DNA from: Neokomagataea tanensis
Lineage (GTDB): Bacteria > Pseudomonadota > Alphaproteobacteria > Acetobacterales > Acetobacteraceae
DNA length: 64,000 nt
Reading direction: 5' to 3'
NCBI RefSeq assembly: GCF_006542335.1
Contig: NZ_CP032485.1
Coordinates: forward strand, 1,436,501-1,500,500
Shown here: positions 44,123 to 52,316 of the stretch, piece after piece
Layout of the letters: the number at the start of each line of letters is the position of its first letter
How positions within the stretch are numbered: position 1 is the stretch's first letter
Notes under the pieces: generated by a model
Seen by the model: only the letters and a program-made list of their open reading frames with translations
Databases searched by the model: none
Told to the model about the DNA's origin: nothing
Position numbers and translations under genes: made by a program

Positions 44123-45962
44123 AGCCGGTCAGCGAGGCCGGGCACGTACCAAGCGCGGCCAGTCGCGTATTCTGCGCGGGCGAGCCATAACGCAAGGCAT
44201 CGGGCTGGGGGCGGCTGGCCGGGTCGAAGCGCTTCCGTTGCCAGAAATTACAACCCGAATCAGCCGTTATGACGTGGCGCAAGAGAAGCAGCGCTTTGAG
44301 GAGGCTGTGGCACGGGCGCAAAGGCAAATTGAAAAAATACGACGCCGCTTGGTGCGTCTGCCGGAAAGCGGCCGTGATGACGTATCTGGTTTATTGACAG
44401 TTTATGATCGTATGCTCGGACCATCACGGTTGACGCGGCAGGTGCGGTCAAAAATTTCCGATGAGGGGCTGACAGCTGAGGCTGCTGTCGCAGAGGTTAG
44501 TGCAGAACTGGCCCAAAGCATCGTTGCGACGGCTAATATCTCCTTACCCTCTACTGATGAGCAAGATGCGGCGGCCGCTTCTATGCGCCTAGCGGGTGAG
44601 TTCGAGGAGATAGGTCGGCGTCTGGTTCGTAACCTGACCGGTGTTTCGTATAGGGCGTTCTCAAGCCTTCCTGAAGGTGCTGTTCTGGTTGCGGAGCAGT
44701 TGCGCCCAGCAGATATTGCTATGATCGACCCCGCACGGGTAGCTGCTGTGGTGACTGAAGGAAACGGTGGGGCAGACCACACGGCGATTCTGCTAAGGGC
44801 GCTGGACATTCCTGCGATAGTCGCTGTCCCGGGTTTGATGGCTCAGGTCGCAGAAGGTGACATGCTCGTCGTGGATGCTCACTTGGGCACCATCACAGTC
44901 AACCCGAACGCGACAGAAATGCGTTTAGCGCGTGAAGCGGCCTCGAAAGAGGCTCGGGAAAGAAGAGCTTTTGGCCGCATCCGTCGTCTTCCTGCCGAGC
45001 TCAAGAGTGGCGAGGCGATTGAGCTTCTAGCAAATTTGGAACTTGCTGCCGAATTGCCGATGTTGATGCGGAATGGTGCAAGAGGCATCGGTCTGCTGCG
45101 GAGCGAGTTTTTGTTTAGCGATGAGGACGACCTACCGGACGAGGACGGGCAGGCCGAAGTTTATCGTGCAGTGCTTGACGGTATGGCAGGACAGCCTGTC
45201 ACAATCCGTGTTTTCGATTGGGGTGGGGAAAAGGGCCAAGACTACCTGCGTTATGCTGGTCAGCCCCAGCCGGCTGTTGGTGATAATCCCGCTTTGGGTT
45301 TGCGCGGTATACGCTTGCTCTTGAAAGCGCCGGAGGTGCTGGAAACTCAGTTCGCAGCTATTCTCAAGGCGGTAAGCGCGGGTGACGGGCAATATGGCCC
45401 GGTGCGGGTTTTGCTACCTATGGTCACGTCCGTTGACGAGGTGGTTGCGGCGCGTGAGATTTATGAACGTGTGGGCAGGAATCTCCGTCGTCAGGGCGTA
45501 GATTTGCCGGAGGTTTTGCCGCCATTGGGCGTGATGGTTGAAACACCCGCCGCAGCACTCATTGCTGATGCCTTGGTCCAGCACGCCGAGTTTCTCGCCC
45601 TCGGTACGAATGACCTGACAATGTATACGCTTGCGGTCAATCGGGCTGATGCGGCGGTGGCCGACCGTTATAGCCCGTTGCATCCGGCTGTTTTGCGTTT
45701 GATTGCAACAACTGCTGAGTCAGCCTTAAGGGCTCACAGGCCGCTTTCGGTCTGTGGTGAAATGGCAGCTGACCCAAAAATTGTAGCCCTCCTCATAGGG
45801 CTAGGGGTCCGCAGTTTTTCTATGAAATCTGCCTCTTTGCCGAGAGTAAAGCGCTTGATCCGCACGATCAGCTTTGAAGAATGTGATCAATTACGCAGAG
45901 AGGTCATGCTGATGACCGAAGCCGATGCGGTGCAGGACGTTGTAAGGCGTTTTGCAACATAA
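44109..45962 (+). CDS. ptsI: PTS enzyme I (phosphoenolpyruvate-protein phosphotransferase)
   Basis: About 617 residues. The N-terminal HPr-binding helical domain is followed by the swivelling phosphohistidine domain with EGNGGADHTAILLRALDIP (His224 from this start) and the PEP-binding barrel: GIGLLRSEFLF, FDWGGEKGQDYLRY, FLALGTNDLTMYTLAVNR and the catalytic cysteine in VCGEMAADP. No GAF domain is present, so this is not the EI-Ntr (PtsP) form. It begins inside the last codons of ptsH with GTG at 44109 or 44115; an earlier TTG at 44085 is unlikely. It is the last gene of the cluster. Confidence 0.95.
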   Translation: MSVTEAGQRGRARTKRGQSRILRGRAITQGIGLGAAGRVEALPLPEITTRISRYDVAQEKQRFEEAVARAQRQIEKIRRRLVRLPESGRDDVSGLLTVYDRMLGPSRLTRQVRSKISDEGLTAEAAVAEVSAELAQSIVATANISLPSTDEQDAAAASMRLAGEFEEIGRRLVRNLTGVSYRAFSSLPEGAVLVAEQLRPADIAMIDPARVAAVVTEGNGGADHTAILLRALDIPAIVAVPGLMAQVAEGDMLVVDAHLGTITVNPNATEMRLAREAASKEARERRAFGRIRRLPAELKSGEAIELLANLELAAELPMLMRNGARGIGLLRSEFLFSDEDDLPDEDGQAEVYRAVLDGMAGQPVTIRVFDWGGEKGQDYLRYAGQPQPAVGDNPALGLRGIRLLLKAPEVLETQFAAILKAVSAGDGQYGPVRVLLPMVTSVDEVVAAREIYERVGRNLRRQGVDLPEVLPPLGVMVETPAAALIADALVQHAEFLALGTNDLTMYTLAVNRADAAVADRYSPLHPAVLRLIATTAESALRAHRPLSVCGEMAADPKIVALLIGLGVRSFSMKSASLPRVKRLIRTISFEECDQLRREVMLMTEADAVQDVVRRFAT

Positions 45963-46042
45963 CAGCGGGCTAGTGTGCAGTACGGTTCTTTTATGCCAGA
46001 ATGAGGGTGTTATTTAGGACCATAAAGACCGAGAGCGTTTGC

Positions 46043-47122
46043 ATGACCAATTTTATTATTGAGCCTACTGCTACTCCAACAGATCCAGCACGCCGTGCTG
46101 AGCTTGTGGCAAACCCTGTGTTTGGTCGTGTTTTCACGGATCATATGGTCACGATTCGTTTTACGGAAGATAAGGGCTGGCACGAGGCTAAAGTCAGCGC
46201 ATACAAGCCCCTGAGCATCGACCCTGCATCAACCGTTTTGCATTATGGGCAAGAAATTTTTGAAGGTATGAAGGCGTACCGCACCGCTGACGGCCGGATT
46301 TCTGCCTTCAGACCGGAAGCGAACGCTCGTCGTTTTGCAGAATCTGCGCGCCGCATGGGAATGGCTGAACTTCCTGAAGCACTTTTTGTCCAAGCCGTAG
46401 ATGAGTTGGTCAAAATTGACCGCGCCTGGGTACCATCAGGGGACGGTCGCTCCTTGTACCTGCGTCCGTTTATGATCTCTAACGAGGTCTTTCTTGGGGT
46501 GAAACCTGCTTCAGAATATTTGTTTATTGTCATTGCATGCCCTGTCGGCAGCTATTTCAGTGGCGGGGCAGTGTCTGTTTGGGTTTCCGAGCATTACACG
46601 CGTGCGGCGCCTGGGGGTACGGGTGAGGCCAAATGCGGTGGGAATTATGCAGGAAGTCTCGTCGCGCAGGCAGAAGCGAAAGAGCAAGGGTGTGACCAAG
46701 TGCTGTTCTTGGATGCACGTGAGCGCCGCTACATTGAAGAAATGGGCGGTATGAATGTGATGTTTGTCCGCGATGATGGCGTTCTGGTTACTCCGCCTCT
46801 CGGCGGAACCATTTTGCGTGGCATTACCCGTGACAGCCTCCTGCGTATTGCTGCTGACAACAACATCACGATTGAAGAAACGCAAATTGACATCGACGAC
46901 ATTTTCGAGGGTGCGGCTTCAGGGCGTTACCGTGAGGCTTTTGCGTGCGGTACGGCGGCTGCATTGTCCCCGATTGGTCGTTTGCGGCGTACGGGTGGTG
47001 AGGCAGTTTTCGGAGATGGCTCTTCGATTGGACCAGTCTCTGCGACGCTGCGCCAACTGTTAATGGGCATCCAAGCAGGCCGTAGCAATGACGTGCATGG
47101 TTGGATTCACCCTATCGTCTGA
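46043..47122 (+). CDS. ilvE: Branched-chain amino acid aminotransferase
   Basis: A 359-residue fold-type IV PLP aminotransferase (longer BCAT2-like form). LHYGQEIFEGMKAYR, YLRPFMISNEVFLGVKP, the PLP lysine in GTGEAKCGGNYAGSL (Lys197 from this start), and EEMGGMNVMFV are conserved. It carries out the last step of leucine, isoleucine and valine synthesis. The ATG at 46043 was preferred because family homology starts there; an in-frame ATG lies 42 bases upstream. Confidence 0.96.
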   Translation: MTNFIIEPTATPTDPARRAELVANPVFGRVFTDHMVTIRFTEDKGWHEAKVSAYKPLSIDPASTVLHYGQEIFEGMKAYRTADGRISAFRPEANARRFAESARRMGMAELPEALFVQAVDELVKIDRAWVPSGDGRSLYLRPFMISNEVFLGVKPASEYLFIVIACPVGSYFSGGAVSVWVSEHYTRAAPGGTGEAKCGGNYAGSLVAQAEAKEQGCDQVLFLDARERRYIEEMGGMNVMFVRDDGVLVTPPLGGTILRGITRDSLLRIAADNNITIEETQIDIDDIFEGAASGRYREAFACGTAAALSPIGRLRRTGGEAVFGDGSSIGPVSATLRQLLMGIQAGRSNDVHGWIHPIV

Positions 47123-47613
47123 GAGTGCGCCGTTCCTTCCCGGATAATTTTCGGGAAGGAATGTGAATGTTTTATTATTAAATCATACAAAAATCAGGAC
47201 AAAATTGCCTTTTAATTAGGCAAAATTTTCATCCGTTAGGTGATGCTCAAAATTTTTTTTAGAAAATGCCGACATTGCATGAAGATATTTCTCTCAAAAG
47301 GAATGTAGCGAAAGGGCTCCTCCAAGGCGTTGAAATCGCAGATAATACCAAGGCGTTCCGACCACCCCGAATGTCCGTTAGGGGAGGTGGGGGGAGATTA
47401 ATCGCGGCAAAAAGCGGCTCAAAAAGCGCCGGACGCTGCCTTGCGAATCCGAATAAATTTCCGTTAACTTTGATCAGATTTCAATTCAGTCCCGTATTTG
47501 GCTGGAGGTTACGGCATCTGTTTGAGGGGTTTTTTGAAGGCTTCTCACCGTTGCCGTAGTACTGCCTGCCGAAGTGCTCGCTGCGCTCAATACGGTCAAG
47601 ACAAGGCCTGCAT
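47123..47613. other. 491-base intergenic region with no recognised gene
   Basis: Apart from the ilvE hairpin, this stretch holds a T8 run near 47252, a direct repeat AAAAAGCG (47409-47416 and 47421-47428), and an imperfect ACCACCCC/GGGGAGGT dyad around 47362-47390. A 97-codon open frame at 47266-47559 has no family signature and unusual composition. A small RNA or a long leader of the MoeA-like gene cannot be excluded, but nothing is recognised. Confidence 0.5.
47133..47161 (+). terminator. Hairpin after ilvE
   Basis: TTCCTTCCCG (47133-47142) pairs with CGGGAAGGAA (47152-47161). An AT-rich stretch with TTTTATTATT begins ten bases later, so termination is likely but not a textbook case. A second small dyad, TTGCCT/AGGCAA, lies at 47205-47223. 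Confidence 0.6.
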
Positions 47614-48834
47614 ATGAACGAGTTGATTGCCGTTGACCGTGCATCGTCACTTGTATGGGAACACGCAGGGGATTTTGGAACGGTAAGGGTTCCTCTGAAC
47701 AAAGCTGTGGGGCGTACCCTGCGTCAGGTTGTACGGGCTGAACGCGACCAGCCACCTTGTGATCGTGCTGCAGTCAACGGTTATGCTGTGTGTTCGGCAA
47801 GTATTCCCTCCAATGGCGTCCTGCACGTTACTGGTTTGCAAAGGGCAGGCCGTGCCCCGTTGGAGTTTCCTCAAAACGACGGCTGCTTGGAAATTTTGAC
47901 CGGTGCCATCATTCCTTCGGGCGCAGACGTGGTTATACCGGGTGAGCGAGTACAACGGCAGGGCGACTTTATTACGGTTGAGCCCGAGGCCTTGCCTGAG
48001 GTCGGAGCGTTTATTGACCGCCAAGGTACGGTGCGGCAGGAAAATTCGCCTCTGCTGGAACCGGGTATAGTGCTCAAAGGCCCTGTATTGGCTGTTCTTG
48101 CAGCAAATGGCTTGCGGGATGTGCTTGTCGCGGCTGACCCATCGATTGGGGTTTTTGCTGTCGGTGATAGTTTAATTGCTGTTGACGATGACGGTGAAGA
48201 AGGTCTTGCTCCGTGGGAGATCCGTCGCTCCAGTGAATACGCTATTACCGGGGCCTTAAATGACTTTGGCTTTAAGCGCGGCCAACGCCGTCATGTTGCC
48301 AATGTCTCTCATGAGATTCATAATGCTCTGGCAGAAGAACTTGCTACGCATGATGTATTGATTTTGGGTGAAGGTGGCCCATTTGGCGCAAAAAGTGCAG
48401 TAGCGGACGCGTTGAGAGACCTTGGTGTTAATATTCTTTTTGACGGCGTAGCACAGGAACCTGGTGCCGCGTTTTGGTTTGGCGTGGGACCAGAAGGGCA
48501 GCGAGTATTCGGATTGCCCGCTGACTCAGTCGGCATAACTGTTTGCATGCGTCGTTACGTCTTGCCGCTGTTAAAGCGCGGGCAGCAAAGGTTGATTGGT
48601 AAGCCGCCGCGTGTGGCGTTGGCGGAAGCCGTACATGCTTTAAAGGGGCTCACACGTTTTGCTGCGGTTGGCGTGGAGCATGACCAAACGGGCAGGGCGC
48701 TGGCTTACCCTAGAAACATTGTTGTCTCAGGTGAGTTTGGCTCGTTGCTTGAGGTCGATGGTTTTGTTGAGGTTGCGCCAGCTCTGACAGAAGCGGATAA
48801 AGAGCGGGAGGTAGTTCCTTTCTACGGCGTATAA
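47614..48834 (+). CDS. MoeA-like protein with degenerate catalytic residues
   Basis: A 406-residue homologue of molybdopterin molybdenumtransferase MoeA over its whole length: domain with CDRAAVNGYAV and EILTGAIIPSGADVVIPGERV, the MPT-binding region with GVFAVGDSLIAVD and LGEGGPFGAKSAV, and the C-terminal domain. Aligned by eye to E. coli MoeA, Asp59 is Asn (AMDGYAV to AVNGYAV), Glu188 is Ser (TGDEL to VGDSL), Asp259 is Ala (GGVSVGEADY to GGPFGAKSAV) and the KPGKP segment is QEPGAA; LPGNPVS is LPADSVG. Thr100 is kept. Mo insertion is therefore doubtful and the protein may be a pseudoenzyme with another role. No other Moco genes are nearby. Confidence 0.8.
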   Translation: MNELIAVDRASSLVWEHAGDFGTVRVPLNKAVGRTLRQVVRAERDQPPCDRAAVNGYAVCSASIPSNGVLHVTGLQRAGRAPLEFPQNDGCLEILTGAIIPSGADVVIPGERVQRQGDFITVEPEALPEVGAFIDRQGTVRQENSPLLEPGIVLKGPVLAVLAANGLRDVLVAADPSIGVFAVGDSLIAVDDDGEEGLAPWEIRRSSEYAITGALNDFGFKRGQRRHVANVSHEIHNALAEELATHDVLILGEGGPFGAKSAVADALRDLGVNILFDGVAQEPGAAFWFGVGPEGQRVFGLPADSVGITVCMRRYVLPLLKRGQQRLIGKPPRVALAEAVHALKGLTRFAAVGVEHDQTGRALAYPRNIVVSGEFGSLLEVDGFVEVAPALTEADKEREVVPFYGV

Positions 48835-48855
48835 TTTTGATTAATTTTTTTTGAG

Positions 48856-48890
48856 GCGGCCTTCTTATCAAGAGAATGGCCGCTTTTTTT
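48856..48890 (+). terminator. Rho-independent terminator after the MoeA-like gene
   Basis: GCGGCC (48856-48861) pairs with GGCCGC (48878-48883), with additional CTT/AAG pairing inside, followed directly by seven T residues (48884-48890). Confidence 0.88.
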
Positions 48891-48938
48891 GTACGAACGG
48901 CATGCTGCGCAAAATTGAATAAAATTTTCAGTTGAAGG

Positions 48939-48953
48939 TGCAAATCATTCTCA
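48939..48953 (+). promoter_or_regulatory. Fur-like box upstream of the cysteine-containing protein gene
   Basis: TGCAAATCATTCTCA (its complement reads TGAGAATGATTTGCA) resembles the 7-1-7 Fur consensus TGATAATnATTATCA, with about 11-12 of 14 fixed positions matching. It lies 31 bases before the start of the next gene, where a repressor would block transcription. Recognised by eye. Confidence 0.5.
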
Positions 48954-48983
48954 TTTAAAAGGAACATCTACTGAGATTCGGAG

Positions 48984-49589
48984 ATGTTTCCCATGCCTCG
49001 TTCTACCGCCCTTGCCTCTGAGAGCATCGCGTTTCAACCGACATTGTCTGTAGCATCAGGACAATGGCGCGGCCTTGATGGTTTGGCGCATCCACGCATG
49101 AATAAAGTGCGACAGGGCCACACGATTACTATGCAGCAAGATGGTGTGCGTTCGGTTTTTAGTCTGACTGATATGTGCTGCTGCGAACGTCTGGCTTTAT
49201 GGAGCTTAAGATGCTTGTCGGGTCATTTTCGTGTTGCACCGTGCAGAGAGACACGAACGACAGATGGTATGTTCCCAGAAATTTTCGCACCATTGTTTGA
49301 TGCTGCAGAACAAGCATTTTCAGAGGCTCAAGATTTGATGAAGGCTTCTGGCCAAGAGGGTTTGGATATTTCTCGGCCGGGAGCGCAATTTCTTACAAGA
49401 ACTGAGTCTGCTTTGATCGAAGCTGTCCGCGCCGCACAAAACGATGACTCTGTGGCTGTTGGCGCGATTTTGCAGAGCCTGATGCTGAATGCGGCCGTAA
49501 GCGCCCATGTGAAGTCTGCGTTGACGTTACTTGCAGAATGCATGGCAGGAGCAGGACACTGGCTGCTGCAAGAAGGCGAAACGGAATAA
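48984..49589 (+). CDS. Protein of unknown function behind a Fur-like site
   Basis: A 201-residue protein that I do not recognise. The first 60 residues are mixed strand-like sequence; MCCCERLALWSLRCLSGHFR (residues about 64-83) contains three consecutive cysteines and a fourth, a possible metal or Fe-S site. The C-terminal 110 residues are predicted helical (AAEQAFSEAQDLMK, ALIEAVRAAQND, KSALTLLAECMAG). A second ATG (MPRS) at 48993 is possible. A terminator isolates it from the MoeA-like gene, and the upstream Fur-like box suggests iron-dependent expression. It ends at a terminator shared with the convergent decarboxylase gene. Confidence 0.65.
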   Translation: MFPMPRSTALASESIAFQPTLSVASGQWRGLDGLAHPRMNKVRQGHTITMQQDGVRSVFSLTDMCCCERLALWSLRCLSGHFRVAPCRETRTTDGMFPEIFAPLFDAAEQAFSEAQDLMKASGQEGLDISRPGAQFLTRTESALIEAVRAAQNDDSVAVGAILQSLMLNAAVSAHVKSALTLLAECMAGAGHWLLQEGETE

Positions 49590-49605
49590 TTTTAAGAAAG
49601 GGGTT

Positions 49606-49624
49606 CCCCCGCAAAATGCGGGGG
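49606..49624. terminator. Bidirectional terminator, 49.6 kb
   Basis: CCCCCGCA (49606-49613) pairs perfectly with TGCGGGGG (49617-49624) around an AAA loop, followed by ATTTTCAGTTTTAG. It lies between the convergent unknown-protein and decarboxylase genes. Confidence 0.8.
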
Positions 49625-49634
49625 ATTTTCAGTT

Positions 49635-50774
49635 TTAGATGTAATGTTCTTCCAACGGAGGGAAGCCATTGAAACCCGTTGAGCAATAGGTTGAAACGTA
49701 AGCACCTGTTGCGAGGATTTCGATGCGGTCGCCGCTTTTAAGTGCGTTTGGCAGTGGAACGCGGTTTTTTTCGTACATGATATCAACACCGTCACAGCTT
49801 GGGCCTGCCAAGATGCAAGGTGAGCGTGTTTCGTCTGATTGATCATGGGGGGTACGGAACAGATAGCGGATTGCCTCGCCTTCTGTCTCTGCCATACCAC
49901 CAAAGCGACCAATATCCAGATAGACCCAGCGCGGATCTTTTTCTGCACCACCGCGTCGGCTGGCCAAGATAACTTCCGTGGAAACAATGCCGGCACGCCC
50001 TACCATATAGCGGCCTGGCTCAAGCAGGAGCTCGGGGTGTTCGCCCGGGAAGTTGCGGTCTAATGCTTTAATGATGGTTTCACCAAAAGCGTGAATATCT
50101 GGCACATCACGATTATAAGTCGTTGGGTAGCCGCCGCCGAGGTTCAGCATACGGATATCAATGCCGTCCGCTTTCAGGCTGCGGTATAGCGCGCCAGCTA
50201 TATCAATAGCACGGTCGTAAGCTGCGACGCCTGTCTGCTGGCTGCCGACATGGAAAGATAGACCATGAGGGATGAGGCCAAGTGACGGTGCGCGGCGCAT
50301 CAACTCGCCCGCATGTGCAGTGGTCGTGCCGAACTTGCGTGATAGCGGCCAGTCTGCGCCTTCATTCTCAACTGCCAAGCGGCAGAAAACGCGCGCGCCC
50401 GGAGCATGCTCGGCAATTTTTTCGAGTTCTTCGGCACTGTCAAACACGAAAAGGTCGATGCCCATTTCGCGCGCCTGACGGATTTGTCCCACCTTTTTGA
50501 GGGTATTGCCGTAAGAGACTTGGCTTGGCTGCGCGCCAGCTGCGAGGCACATTTCAATTTCAGGAATTGATGCCGCATCGAAGCATGAGCCAAGCGCGAC
50601 TAGCTTCTTTAGAATAGCGGGTGCCGGGTTCGCTTTTACAGCATAGAAGATACGTCCCTCGGGGAGGGCTTCCGTCAAATTCTTATATTGCTGCTCCACG
50701 ACGTCGAGGTCGACAATGAGGCAGGGTGTTGCGGGTGATTGTTCAGTTAAGAAACGAGTGATTTTGGGAGTCAT
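49635..50774 (-). CDS. Ornithine (or ornithine/lysine) decarboxylase, fold-type III
   Basis: A 379-residue PLP decarboxylase of the eukaryotic-ODC-like group used by Alphaproteobacteria for putrescine synthesis. PLP Lys47 is in RIFYAVKANPAP; HVGSQQTG and NLGGGYPTTYN bind cofactor phosphate; LLEPGRYMVG follows; the dimer-shared catalytic cysteine is in LAGPSCDGVDIMYEKN, where the GPSCDGVD form (rather than the DapDC CESSD) indicates ornithine or lysine as substrate. Which of the two is preferred cannot be decided by eye. It is preceded by a 380-base structured leader and ends at a shared terminator. Confidence 0.92.
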   Translation of the reverse strand: MTPKITRFLTEQSPATPCLIVDLDVVEQQYKNLTEALPEGRIFYAVKANPAPAILKKLVALGSCFDAASIPEIEMCLAAGAQPSQVSYGNTLKKVGQIRQAREMGIDLFVFDSAEELEKIAEHAPGARVFCRLAVENEGADWPLSRKFGTTTAHAGELMRRAPSLGLIPHGLSFHVGSQQTGVAAYDRAIDIAGALYRSLKADGIDIRMLNLGGGYPTTYNRDVPDIHAFGETIIKALDRNFPGEHPELLLEPGRYMVGRAGIVSTEVILASRRGGAEKDPRWVYLDIGRFGGMAETEGEAIRYLFRTPHDQSDETRSPCILAGPSCDGVDIMYEKNRVPLPNALKSGDRIEILATGAYVSTYCSTGFNGFPPLEEHYI

Positions 50775-51157
50775 TCACTCAAATTCCCCAAAAACGTACT
50801 CAGCAGGGATCGCTCTCGCCCTGCGAGTGTGTTGCGAAACGGTCGAACGGACCGGCGAAAGCTGGAAACTCAAAAGAGCCCCTTAAGCCAGAACGCTTGA
50901 CGTCGTTGCGTAACCTTCAGAGGGCCAGTGGCACGTGCGTTGCTGCGTGGAGCGGGGTATTAAACGATCTTGTTGGAAGCGCAAGTGGAAAACATAATCA
51001 ATCCGCATACGTAAGAAAAAGCGTGTCTTTTTCGTCCTAATTTCCCAAAGGCATCATTAGAAAGTGCAACATTTATGACCGCTCATGCGTAAAATGCTGC
51101 GTAGAGTTGCGGTAAAAACCGCATGAAGAGCTAAAGCGATGTTGAGGGGCATTTTGA
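50775..51157 (-). promoter_or_regulatory. Long structured leader of the decarboxylase gene, candidate speF-type RNA
   Basis: 383 bases without a protein gene separate the decarboxylase from the divergent yihY-like gene. The part next to the decarboxylase is rich in dyads: GCAGGG/CCCTGC (50803-50824) and CGGTC-GAACG-GACCG (50840-50854) flanked by two GCGAAA copies (50834-50839, 50855-50860). Alphaproteobacterial ornithine decarboxylase genes commonly carry the speF cis-regulatory RNA in this position. I assign it by position and structure only. The yihY promoter must also lie here; GCGGT/ACCGC (near 51109-51122) is close to that gene. Confidence 0.5.
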
Positions 51158-52270
51158 GTGAATTCACCTCCTAATTTAAGAGCCGATTCCTCATCGGACG
51201 AACACCCGGTAGAGGAAATCAGGCAGGCTAAGCCAGATCAGGAGGGAGTGCGCCTTGCGCGCAAGCTTAGCGTGGAGGCACCTGGCACGGGCGCTGCTTC
51301 GCCTGTCTCAATGTCCAAGGCTGGATGGAAGCTTGTTTTAAAGCAGGTACTGTCTGAGGTTCGAACTACTCAGACGTCTATCTCTGCGGCTGGATGCGCG
51401 TTTTATGCGACTCTGTCGATGTTCCCGGCCATTAGTAGTTTGATATCGGTTTATGGGTTGGTGTTTGATCTGCAAACAGTCGAACCTCAATTGCAGGTGT
51501 TACAGCACATTCTTCCAGGGGCGGCTTACTCACTCATCGGGGATAGAATTCACCAGTTGGTCAGCCAACCTCATTCGTCCTTGACCATTGGGTTGGTGAT
51601 TTCCCTTTCAATAGCGCTCTGGTCGGCGTCGGCCAGCACCAAGTCCATACTCTCGGCGTTAAACCTGGCGTATAACGTCGATGAGACACGAGGCTTTATT
51701 CGTTTTCAGGCAACGGCTTTTGGGACAACGCTGGCTACGATTCTGGGAGCCGCATTAACGCTCGCGCTCATGGTTGCAGCGCCTGCCATCGTCGACCATC
51801 TGCCCAAAATATTGCTGCATGTTTTCGGGCTACGTACTCTGCCGCCGCCGTTCGATATGCTGGTGTCTTACGGAGCGCCCTTGGCGGTGCATGTCGCGAC
51901 CCCAGTATTAATGCTGCTTTTTGTGCTGATAGCCATGAGTTTACTTTACCGATTTGGGCCTTGTTACAAGGCAAGCGGTTGGCGTTGGGTGTTTCCCGGC
52001 TCCATGCTTGCCACAGTTTTGTGGGTACTCAGTTCCATGGGCTTCTCGTGGTATGTTGGTCACTTCGCGAGTTACGGGGCAACATACGGGCCTTTAGGGG
52101 CTGTGGCCGCTATAATGATGTGGTTCTTCGTTAGCGCATACGTCGTGTTGGTAGGCGCGGAGCTCAACTCGGCTCTCGAAGATCGGCGTCGTGGGATACA
52201 ACCACGAATCACGGGGTCGGAGCGGCCGGATCCCGTTACGGAGGCTGCCGCTTTGGAAGAAGCTGGCTAG
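51158..52270 (+). CDS. YihY/virulence factor BrkB family membrane protein
   Basis: A 370-residue protein with a hydrophilic N-terminus of about 65 residues and six hydrophobic segments. SISAAGCAFYATLSMFPAISS, then LGAALTLALM, YRFGPCYKASGWRWVFPGSM and the end YGPLGAVAAIMMWFFVSAYVVLVGAELN are the YihY (formerly RNase BN) signature. Function in the membrane is unknown. The GTG start is preceded by GAGGGG at 51144-51149. It is divergent from the decarboxylase and closed by a perfect hairpin. Confidence 0.92.
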   Translation: MNSPPNLRADSSSDEHPVEEIRQAKPDQEGVRLARKLSVEAPGTGAASPVSMSKAGWKLVLKQVLSEVRTTQTSISAAGCAFYATLSMFPAISSLISVYGLVFDLQTVEPQLQVLQHILPGAAYSLIGDRIHQLVSQPHSSLTIGLVISLSIALWSASASTKSILSALNLAYNVDETRGFIRFQATAFGTTLATILGAALTLALMVAAPAIVDHLPKILLHVFGLRTLPPPFDMLVSYGAPLAVHVATPVLMLLFVLIAMSLLYRFGPCYKASGWRWVFPGSMLATVLWVLSSMGFSWYVGHFASYGATYGPLGAVAAIMMWFFVSAYVVLVGAELNSALEDRRRGIQPRITGSERPDPVTEAAALEEAG

Positions 52271-52281
52271 CCAAGGCACAT

Positions 52282-52307
52282 GCTGGGGCAAAATAGTGTG
52301 CCCCAGC
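52282..52307. terminator. Terminator between yihY and rlpA
   Basis: GCTGGGGCA (52282-52290) pairs perfectly with TGCCCCAGC (52299-52307), followed by GAATGCGTTTTAA. It lies between convergent stops. Confidence 0.75.
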
Positions 52308-52316
52308 GAATGCGTT

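Noticed and set aside
47266..47559. 97-codon open frame in the spacer before the MoeA-like gene
   Set aside because: No recognisable signal, motif or ribosome-binding site, and no sign of conserved composition; kept only as part of the spacer description.
50960..50995. Eleven-codon upstream reading frame in the decarboxylase leader
   Set aside because: No ribosome-binding site and no Arg or Orn-sensing codon pattern; probably chance.
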